Positions 1 to 5,035 of a stretch of 7,435 nucleotides of DNA are shown here, in pieces; position 1 is the stretch's first letter, and each line of letters opens with the position of its first letter. The notes beneath the pieces were generated by a model. That model was not told the DNA's origin and searched no databases. It saw only the letters and a list, made by a program, of their open reading frames with translations. Position numbers and translations under genes: made by a program. This stretch comes from Bacteriovoracaceae bacterium UBA2428. GTDB taxonomy: Bacteria > Bdellovibrionota > UBA2428. The stretch is taken from the NCBI GenBank assembly GCA_002343545.1, contig DDRA01000149.1, positions 9,843 to 17,277 on the forward strand, given 5' to 3'.

Positions 1-387
1 GCGGCTCGGATTCGCGAGGGAGGGACGCGAGGTGTCGTAGACGGGAGCGTCGCCCTCGGTGCCTTCGGCGCCGGCCGTCAGCGCGGACGGGATGGAGACG
101 TCCAAACGCTCGTCGGCCTTGGCGGCGGGCGAGCTCTCGGCGATTTCGGGCCGCGAGGTCGAACCCGAAGCGCGCGAAACGGAGCGCGCGCGGGACGAGT
201 CGCCGCCCGAGGGCAAGGCCTTGCGGCCCGCGCGAACTTCGGGATCCGCGGTCTTCGTCTTGGGCGGCGGCTGGAGGCGGCGATTGGATTTGTCGAAGAT
301 CTGCGCGACGCGGCCCGGGACGGCGGCCGAAACCGTCGTCATCCCGAGCGAAGCCAAGACCAGCGCGGACGTCGAAAAGAGTTTCAT
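1..387 (-). CDS. Secreted low-complexity protein of unknown function (3' end outside window)
   Basis: The frame is open from ATG at 387 to the left edge, giving 129 codons without a stop, so the C-terminus is missing. The start is supported by a purine-rich GGGGGAAA about 4 nt upstream and by the ATGA overlap with the MCE gene before it, which suggests translational coupling. Residues 1-21 look like a Sec signal peptide: MK, then a hydrophobic stretch LFSTSALVLASLG, then a probable cleavage site near VSA-AVP. The rest is rich in Ser, Pro, Ala and Arg (for example QPPPKTKT at 39-46) with no recognisable domain, and it is probably disordered, periplasmic or surface-exposed. I do not recognise a family. 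The coupling suggests a role linked to the MCE protein, such as an envelope or lipid-transport accessory, but that is inference. Exact extent and function cannot be judged from this fragment. Confidence 0.7.
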   Translation of the reverse strand, partial: MKLFSTSALVLASLGMTTVSAAVPGRVAQIFDKSNRRLQPPPKTKTADPEVRAGRKALPSGGDSSRARSVSRASGSTSRPEIAESSPAAKADERLDVSIPSALTAGAEGTEGDAPVYDTSRPSLANPSR

Positions 388-1220
388 CGCGTTTCCCCCG
401 TCTCGACCGGAATCTTCTTGGTCGAAAAGTTCACTTTCACGCCGTCTTCGAGCATGAGACGGCGCAGGTCGTTGATGTGGATCGCGTTCCCCTTGCGGAG
501 CAACGCCTGGAACTGCGCCCACGAATCCGAGGCGCCGCTGTTCTTCATGCCCTGCACGCCCTCGTTCAGGGTCGCCACGGCCTGGCGAAGGTCGCCGCTC
601 ATCTGCGAGAAGTTCCGCAGCAACGTCGTGAGTTCGCGCCGCTGCTCGGGGCTCATCGTCGAGAGCACCTTGTTCAGGTTCTTGGCGAGGTCGTTGAGCG
701 AGGTGAAGATCTCCTTCAGGTCGCCCTTGTTCTCGTTGAAGAAGCCGCGCAGGTCCCCGAAGATGCCGTAGCCCTGGCTCAGAAGCTGGTCGACGCGCGG
801 CGGATCCACACCGCGAAGCGTGACGCCGGGCTCGACGGGCGCGCCCGCGCCGGGCACGACCTCGACGTAACGTTCGCCGATGAGGCCCGCGAGGTTCACG
901 AAGAGCTGCGAGTCCACGGTCACGCGGGGCAAGGCCTCGCGCGAGATCTCGAGCTCGAGCTTGAGGAGTTCGGGCGCGCCGGGATCGAAGCGAATGTCCG
1001 CGACGCGGCCGACGCGGATGCCGCCCAGGCGGACGGGGCTGCCGCGCTCGACGCCGCCCGCGAAGTTGTACGTCACGTAGATCTTGCGGGAAGGACCGAG
1101 GCCGAGAGCGCCCATCCAGTACGCGAAGACCATGGCGAGCACGATGGAGAGCGCGAAGAGAGCCCCCACGACCATGCGCTTACGCCGCAGCTCGCGCCGC
1201 TCCAACTCCTCGATGTCCAT
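384..1220 (-). CDS. MCE/MlaD family lipid-transport protein
   Basis: This 278-residue protein has a charged cytoplasmic N-terminus (MDIEELERRELRRKR), one transmembrane helix at about 17-37, and an MCE domain at about 45-138. The domain has the family pattern YNFAGGVERGSPVRLGGIRVG at 51-71 (core RGSPVRLGGI) and GLIGERYVEVVPG at 112-124. A helical region at about 145-240 follows, as in MlaD-type proteins whose hexameric rings and helical tails carry phospholipids between the membranes. By family knowledge it would be an inner-membrane-anchored periplasmic subunit working with an MlaE-type permease and MlaF-type ATPase. Neither partner is adjacent: the upstream side is non-coding and then a rhomboid-like gene, so this is an orphan MCE gene within the window. 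The Met at 1220 has no strong ribosome site; Met16 is an alternative but would cut off the basic residues before the helix. The stop overlaps the next start (ATGA). Family call is firm; the exact substrate is unknown. Confidence 0.9.
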   Translation of the reverse strand: MDIEELERRELRRKRMVVGALFALSIVLAMVFAYWMGALGLGPSRKIYVTYNFAGGVERGSPVRLGGIRVGRVADIRFDPGAPELLKLELEISREALPRVTVDSQLFVNLAGLIGERYVEVVPGAGAPVEPGVTLRGVDPPRVDQLLSQGYGIFGDLRGFFNENKGDLKEIFTSLNDLAKNLNKVLSTMSPEQRRELTTLLRNFSQMSGDLRQAVATLNEGVQGMKNSGASDSWAQFQALLRKGNAIHINDLRRLMLEDGVKVNFSTKKIPVETGETR

Positions 1221-1280
1221 CCGCTTAGTATGCCGCGTCGTCGGAACGCGACGGAAGCAAGGACTCCGCCAAAAAACCTG

Positions 1281-1298
1281 TCGTGCTCATCGTGCTCG
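1281..1298. repeat. Short tandem repeat, 2 x 9 bp
   Basis: TCGTGCTCA is followed directly by TCGTGCTCG, two 9-bp units matching at 8 of 9 positions. They lie in the non-coding stretch upstream of the MCE gene, about 60-80 bp before its start. This could be part of a regulator site or chance. Confidence 0.3.
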
Positions 1299-1306
1299 TC
1301 ATTCTT

Positions 1307-1322
1307 TTGGCCCGTCGGCCAA
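1307..1322. promoter_or_regulatory. Small perfect dyad (possible operator or hairpin) upstream of the MCE gene
   Basis: TTGGCC-CGTC-GGCCAA is a perfect 6-bp inverted repeat with a 4-nt loop, 87-102 bp upstream of the MCE start. On the minus strand it is followed by AAAGAATG, not by a T-run, so it does not look like an intrinsic terminator for the upstream gene. A binding site for a regulator of the MCE operon, or a structured leader, is possible. No convincing -35/-10 pair could be assigned around it. Confidence 0.3.
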
Positions 1323-1335
1323 TCGAGCACTCAGC

Positions 1336-1450
1336 GGTGTCCCAAAAAGCGTTTCCAATGTTTTCGGGGTCCCCTTACGGCTTTCAGCTCCCGGGCCGCA
1401 ATGCCGCCAAAACGCGGCCCCAAGAGATTGTAAACCCGATCTGGGACACC
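1336..1450. repeat. 115-bp segment with perfect 9-bp terminal inverted repeats (candidate MITE/REP-like element or remnant)
   Basis: The segment begins GGTGTCCCA (1336-1344) and ends TGGGACACC (1442-1450), an exact inverted pair. A related GGGGTCCCC (7 of 9 matches) lies at 1366-1374, and a 7-bp perfect hairpin stem lies at 1393-1399/1414-1420. The left part has more A and T runs (AAAAAGCGTTTCC) than the flanking genes. One end lies 2 bp past the stop codon of the rhomboid-like gene. I see no protein-coding capacity that fits the local codon pattern, and no clear target-site duplication beside the repeats. A non-autonomous mobile element, a REP-like palindromic repeat, or simply a structured 3' region of the upstream transcript are all possible. 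Confidence 0.4.
1393..1420. other. GC-rich hairpin within the inverted-repeat segment
   Basis: GGGCCGC at 1393-1399 pairs perfectly with GCGGCCC at 1414-1420 across a 14-nt loop. It lies 33-60 bp after the stop of the rhomboid-like gene, so it could slow polymerase or protect the 3' end of that mRNA. Neither side has a T-run, so it is not a classical intrinsic terminator in either direction. Confidence 0.4.
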
Positions 1451-1452
1451 CT

Positions 1453-2100
1453 TCAGGGACTCGTCGAGTCGGGCAACGCGGATTCGACCGCGAAGCCGAA
1501 GAGAAACGAGAACATCGACAGCGCGTAGGGCATCGGGCCGCCCCCCAAGAAGTCGGGGAGCGCCAAGTTTCCGATGAGCAGGTAGAAAAACCAGAAGAAG
1601 AGCAGGACGTAGCTCGGCACGTCGAGCAAGCGGATCCAACCCGGTCCGATCACGAGCGTGTAGACGTTCGACCAGATCTCGCGGCGCATCTCCATGCCCA
1701 GCAGCACGCCGACGAAGGCTTCGGGGCAGAGCACGGGCACGACCGAGGTCGGGTAAATGCGCGCGAAGAAGGCGATCGAGAGCCAAGTTCCCCCGAGGGC
1801 GATCGGCAACGCGAGCCACGCCGGGCGACGTTCGAAGAGGCGGCCGGTGAAGACCCACAAGTAAACGAGGGTGACGCCGAGGCTCCAGAGGTTGGGATGA
1901 AAAATCCAGGCCAGGCCGCCCTGCCCCGCGGGGTCCGACGCCCGCCAATGCGAAGGATTCAGCGCGACCTGGACGAGGAACGCCTCGCGCGGGCCCGGCC
2001 AGAGGCGCGCGACGAGCTCCGCCGCCAAGAAAAAGGCGACGAGCGCGACCGAGAGGCGGGGAAAGCGGCGCAGCGGCTCGGAGGGGCGCAGCGGGAGCAT
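1453..2100 (-). CDS. Polytopic membrane protein, rhomboid-like but lacking catalytic residues
   Basis: This 215-residue protein has about six hydrophobic segments, near residues 16-32, 72-86, 95-112, 118-136, 162-179 and 190-206. The segment FHPNLWSLGVTL with LWVFTGRLFE (67-90) lines up by eye with the rhomboid TM2 pattern FLHxxWxHLxxNxxxLWVFG..vE. CPEAFVGVLLGM (125-136) falls where rhomboids have GxSGxxxGLLG. On that alignment the helix-2 His and Asn become Ser73 and Thr77, the catalytic Ser becomes Glu, and no catalytic His is visible in the last helix (about 196-207). It would therefore be an inactive rhomboid-fold protein, perhaps binding transmembrane partners rather than cutting them. 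Its ATG follows the PP2C stop by 4 nt, so the two are probably co-transcribed. The membrane call is strong; the rhomboid link is inferred from motif spacing, and an unrelated six-helix protein remains possible. Confidence 0.75.
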   Translation of the reverse strand: MLPLRPSEPLRRFPRLSVALVAFFLAAELVARLWPGPREAFLVQVALNPSHWRASDPAGQGGLAWIFHPNLWSLGVTLVYLWVFTGRLFERRPAWLALPIALGGTWLSIAFFARIYPTSVVPVLCPEAFVGVLLGMEMRREIWSNVYTLVIGPGWIRLLDVPSYVLLFFWFFYLLIGNLALPDFLGGGPMPYALSMFSFLFGFAVESALPDSTSP

Positions 2101-2104
2101 GTCG

Positions 2105-2818
2105 TCAGACGACCTCGAAGACGACGACGGACACGTTGTCCTCGCCCCCGTTCAGGTTCGCGAGGTCGACGAGGTTCACGACGGCGGCGTCGACGGAGTG
2201 GTTCTGCAGGACCTGCGCGATCTGGGGGTTGTTCACCATACCGCTCAGGCCGTCGCTGCAGATCAGATAACGGTCCCCGCGCTGGGCCTTGCGGTTGAAG
2301 AGGTCGACCTGGACGTTCGGCTCGTAACCGACCGAGCGGGTGATGACGTTCTTCTGGAACTGATCGAGATTGTGCTCGGTGATGAGGCCCGCCTTGAGCA
2401 GCTCGTAGACCTGCGAGTGGTCCTCGGTGATCTGGAAGAGCTCGCCTTCGCGGAAGAGATAGCAGCGCGAGTCGCCGACCTGGGCGATCTGCAACCATTC
2501 GCCGTCCATCGCCGCGGCCGTGAGCGTCGTGCCCATGCCGGAGAGCTTGGGATTCTGCGCGGCCTGCTGGTGGATGGCGCGGTTGCAGAACTTGACGGCT
2601 TCGACCATGCGTTGCGGGACGGGCAGGTTCGTGGCTTCGGAGAAAACGCGCTCCAGGGTTTTGACCGCGATGGACGACGCGACTTCGCCGCCGCTGTGGC
2701 CGCCCATGCCGTCGGCCACGGCGAAGAGCCCGAGCGACTCGTTCACGAGGATCGAGTCCTGGTTGTTGCTCCGCTTCTTGCCGATGTCGCTTTTGCCCGA
2801 AACCTTGATCTGAAACAT
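2105..2818 (-). CDS. PP2C-type (PPM) serine/threonine protein phosphatase
   Basis: A 237-residue cytosolic phosphatase of the Stp/PrpC type, the usual length for a single-domain bacterial enzyme. It removes phosphate from Ser/Thr using two or more Mn/Mg ions. The motifs are complete: SDIGKKRSNNQD (10-21), VADGMGGHSGGEVAS (34-48), GMGTTLTAA (94-102), VGDSRCYL (114-121), TEDHS (131-135), YLICSDGL (184-191) and GGEDNVSVVVFE (224-235). Metal ligands Asp21, Asp36, Asp189 and Asp227 are present. The ATG at 2818 is preferred because GAGGG lies just upstream and the fold starts at once; the frame stays open upstream to 2995, but that extension is not PP2C-like and overlaps the divergent gene. No partner kinase is in the window. 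It lies 4 nt before the rhomboid-like membrane gene and diverges from the L,D-transpeptidase, so an envelope-related signalling role is plausible but unproven. Confidence 0.95.
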   Translation of the reverse strand: MFQIKVSGKSDIGKKRSNNQDSILVNESLGLFAVADGMGGHSGGEVASSIAVKTLERVFSEATNLPVPQRMVEAVKFCNRAIHQQAAQNPKLSGMGTTLTAAAMDGEWLQIAQVGDSRCYLFREGELFQITEDHSQVYELLKAGLITEHNLDQFQKNVITRSVGYEPNVQVDLFNRKAQRGDRYLICSDGLSGMVNNPQIAQVLQNHSVDAAVVNLVDLANLNGGEDNVSVVVFEVV

Positions 2819-2906
2819 TCGCCCTCGCCCGACAGCATAACAGGGGGTGGCCGGGCGGGCACCTGGGGCCTTCAAGTTTCGACGCGGCTTTCCGATAAGA
2901 AGTCCT
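2819..2906. promoter_or_regulatory. Divergent promoter region between PP2C and L,D-transpeptidase genes
   Basis: These 88 bp separate two divergent starts, so both promoters should lie here or just inside the genes. Towards the PP2C gene, TATGCT (minus strand, 2839-2834) could be a -10 about 15 nt before the ATG, and GAGGG near 2827-2823 is the ribosome site. Towards the transpeptidase, TTCAAG (2871-2876) and GATAAG (2894-2899) are spaced 17 bp but match the consensus weakly and would give an almost leaderless mRNA; AAGAAG at 2897-2902 may act as the ribosome site instead. The middle is very GC-rich. The region is inferred from gene layout; individual boxes are tentative. Confidence 0.45.
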
Positions 2907-3716
2907 ATGATTTCGAATTTCTCCGGAAAGCTCACGCGTCTCGGCGCCGGCCTCTTTTTGTTCGCGTCGGTCGACGCCGTCTCCGGGACCGACATCCGCT
3001 CGGAGCTGACGCGCGAGCAATTCGCCGCGAAACGTTTTCAGCTCACCGTCATCAAGACGCCCGACAAGCACCTCGCCGTGCCGAAGAACTTTCTCTTCAT
3101 CCCGCAGACGAAGTACATCACGGACCAGGTCGTCATCCTCGAGGTCGACCGCAAGGTCGTCGCGGCCTTCGTGACCTCGACCGGCAACACGGCGATCGGC
3201 AAAAACACGCCGGAGGGCTACTTCCTCATTTCGCCCTCGGAGTGCAGCATCAACAAGGAGTCCAGCATCTACAAGTCCGAGATGGACTGGGCCATGATGT
3301 TCTGCGCACCCTACGGCATCCACTCCACGACGGAATCCCACTACTGCGAGCTCGGTGCCGAGGCCTCCGCCGGCTGCGCGCGTCTCCTGCGCTCGAGCGC
3401 GACGGATCTCTTTAAGATGGCGACGGGACTCGCGCCCGTACCGGGCCTCGGCACGGTGAACTTCGTCGGCGCGAAGGGCGGCAGCCAGGCCGCCATCCAG
3501 ATCCTGGGCGCGGGCGCCGCGACCGCGGAGTTCTGGAACAGCTTCGACGACGAGCAACGCAAAACGATCGACCTGCTGCTGACGGCGAACCGCGCCGAGA
3601 TCCAGCGCGAGATCACGAAGTTCGAGAAGGAAGGCGACACGCCCGACGATCCCGCCGAAACCTGGGACGACACGAACAAGCGCGAGTGGCCCGAAGCCCC
3701 GCGCGTGCGCCCCTAG
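2907..3716 (+). CDS. Exported L,D-transpeptidase (YkuD domain protein)
   Basis: A 269-residue protein whose residues 1-27 look like a signal peptide (MISNFSGKLTRLG, then hydrophobic AGLFLFASVDAV). There is no lipobox Cys. The YkuD catalytic domain spans about 45-172: VTSTGNTAIGKNTPEGYFLI (89-108), MDWAMMF (126-132), GIH (137-139), then EASAGCARL (152-160) and a following TDLF. His139 and Cys157 are the expected base and nucleophile. Family members form 3-3 peptidoglycan cross-links or attach proteins to the wall in the periplasm; some are hydrolytic. The usual [S/T]HGC motif reads SAGC here, a variant at the residue before Gly. Cys113, Cys133 and Cys147 are additional. Residues about 173-269 form an extension ending in a charged, Pro-rich tail. 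The start at 2907 is chosen for the signal peptide; the frame is open upstream to 2847. It diverges from the PP2C gene, and its stop overlaps the converging gene's stop. Confidence 0.85.
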   Translation: MISNFSGKLTRLGAGLFLFASVDAVSGTDIRSELTREQFAAKRFQLTVIKTPDKHLAVPKNFLFIPQTKYITDQVVILEVDRKVVAAFVTSTGNTAIGKNTPEGYFLISPSECSINKESSIYKSEMDWAMMFCAPYGIHSTTESHYCELGAEASAGCARLLRSSATDLFKMATGLAPVPGLGTVNFVGAKGGSQAAIQILGAGAATAEFWNSFDDEQRKTIDLLLTANRAEIQREITKFEKEGDTPDDPAETWDDTNKREWPEAPRVRP

Positions 3717-5035
3717 AGCACCTTCAAGCGACGCAGCACGACGCTCGGCGAACCGACGCGCCCGCGCCACGTGAGATCGCGGCCGACGGCCTCGATGTCG
3801 TGCATGAGATCGCGCGGATTCCATTCCACGAGCACGTCGCGGAAGGCCTCTTTGGGTTCGCCGCGGTCAAGGTGGCAGCCCGAGATGCGCGCGAGGCAAG
3901 GCTTGGCCCACTCGGGCTTCGCGAGCGGCACCCACGCGAGGATCTGGATCCCGCGGCCGAGATCGCGGGCGAGGTCGACGGGGTCCTTGGCGCCGGGTTC
4001 GAGCTGGAGATTGTGCAAACGGGAGTCGATGCGACCCGTCGAGAAGTCTACGAGGCCGTGCCCCGACGACGCCGCGCCGGCCCAGGCCGCCGTCTCGACG
4101 GTGTGGATCGGGTTCAGGAAGATCCCTTCCTTCACGAGGTCCAGGCGCTCCGTCGGCGTGCCTTCGTCGTCGAAGAGGCGGCTGCCGACCCGCTTCTGGA
4201 TGAGCGGATCGTCGTAAATGTTGAGACGCCCGCTGCCGACGGGCTCGCCGGGCTTGAGCGGGCTCGTGTCCCCGCGAAAGACGCCCTTGAGCTCGCGCAT
4301 GAGCTGCGCCGCTACGACGGGCGAAAGCAGCGCGGGGTACTCGCCCCCGGCCAGCATCGGCGCCGCATCCTTGAGCTTGGCCAGGAGCAGGCCAAGATTA
4401 CGACCGAAGCCGGACCAGTCCGTGTCGTAGTAGTGGCTTTCCTCGACGAAGTCGCCGACGCGTTGGAAGTCCGTGCCCGAAGGCGCCCGCACGCTCGCCT
4501 CGAGCCCGAAAAGCGTGCTCGCGGCCAGCAGCGGACGGGGCAAGGACGTGGCCCAGACCCAGCGTCGATCGCGTCGCTCCATAAAGTCCGCGGCCGAAAC
4601 GAAGGCATCGGGCCGCGCTTTCTTCACGTGGCCGACGAAGTTCATGAGCCGGCCGACTTTTTCTTCGTGCGGGATGCTGCCGTAGGTCTCGTCGTAGGCG
4701 GGCATGTGCTCGCTCGCCTCGCTCGCGTAACGGCGGTCGAGGATCGGCGGCAGGTCCTCGCTTTCGCGCAGGACGGAGTGGGCGCGCAACAAAAGGTCGC
4801 GGATATCCGCGCTCGCCGCCGAAGATCCGACGATGCGCACGCGTTTGGATCCGCGCCGCATCGACACGGAGAGCATAATACGGCCGACGATGGAGCTTTC
4901 GCGCACCTTCTCGCCGCGCAACTGCAATCGCGTTTCCTGCCGCTCGACGGCGCAGGCCTCGAGGTCGTCGTAGCCGCCGAAGCCCGCCGCGGTCGCGCGC
5001 AGGACCTCGATGAGCCCTTCCGCCGACGTCGTCAT
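3713..5035 (-). CDS. TldD/PmbA family protein, TldE (PmbA)-like, without metalloprotease motif
   Basis: A 440-residue protein, typical of the family. It shows the family core LFDDEGTPTERLDLVKEG (287-304), the LEPGAKDPVDLARDLGRGI block (345-363) and a C-terminal GSPSVVLRRLKVL resembling the family end. TldD and TldE/PmbA form a protease heterodimer, known for microcin B17 maturation and CcdA degradation in E. coli. TldD carries the HExxxH zinc site. The matching stretch here (about 243-252, AQLMRELKGV) has Arg in place of the first His and no second His, so this looks like the non-catalytic partner or a divergent paralogue. No TldD gene is visible nearby. ATG at 5035 overlaps the recN stop (ATGA), and GGAAGGGG upstream supports it. 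It is the last gene of the nadK-recN block. Its TAG stop overlaps the converging transpeptidase stop, leaving no room for a terminator between them. Confidence 0.85.
   Translation of the reverse strand: MTTSAEGLIEVLRATAAGFGGYDDLEACAVERQETRLQLRGEKVRESSIVGRIMLSVSMRRGSKRVRIVGSSAASADIRDLLLRAHSVLRESEDLPPILDRRYASEASEHMPAYDETYGSIPHEEKVGRLMNFVGHVKKARPDAFVSAADFMERRDRRWVWATSLPRPLLAASTLFGLEASVRAPSGTDFQRVGDFVEESHYYDTDWSGFGRNLGLLLAKLKDAAPMLAGGEYPALLSPVVAAQLMRELKGVFRGDTSPLKPGEPVGSGRLNIYDDPLIQKRVGSRLFDDEGTPTERLDLVKEGIFLNPIHTVETAAWAGAASSGHGLVDFSTGRIDSRLHNLQLEPGAKDPVDLARDLGRGIQILAWVPLAKPEWAKPCLARISGCHLDRGEPKEAFRDVLVEWNPRDLMHDIEAVGRDLTWRGRVGSPSVVLRRLKVL

Noticed and set aside
1393..1420. Hairpin as a Rho-independent terminator
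   Set aside because: The stem is good but no T-run follows on either strand and the 14-nt loop is long; it is reported only as a hairpin.
1229..1528. Plus-strand frame with a hydrophobic run (VVLIVLVILLARRP) after 1280
   Set aside because: It looks like a membrane segment, but it has no plausible start or ribosome site after the TAG at 1226 and runs into the antisense of the rhomboid-like gene; the hydrophobic run comes from the tandem 9-mers.
1331..1948. Minus-strand 205-codon frame overlapping the rhomboid-like gene
   Set aside because: Arg/Leu/Pro-rich shadow in a different frame from the six-helix protein; no domain seen.
2847..2906. Upstream start of the L,D-transpeptidase at 2847
   Set aside because: It would bury the signal peptide behind 20 basic residues and run through the promoter region; ATG at 2907 gives a normal signal peptide.
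2819..2995. Longer N-terminus for the PP2C phosphatase starting at 2995
   Set aside because: PP2C homology starts at 2818, which has a good ribosome site; the extra 59 residues have no similarity to the family and overlap the divergent transpeptidase's signal peptide.
1959..3824. A 621-codon minus-strand frame across the phosphatase and transpeptidase genes
   Set aside because: It is a shadow in high-GC DNA: composition is Arg/Gly/Ala-rich with no domain, and it overlaps two genes with complete family motifs in other frames.
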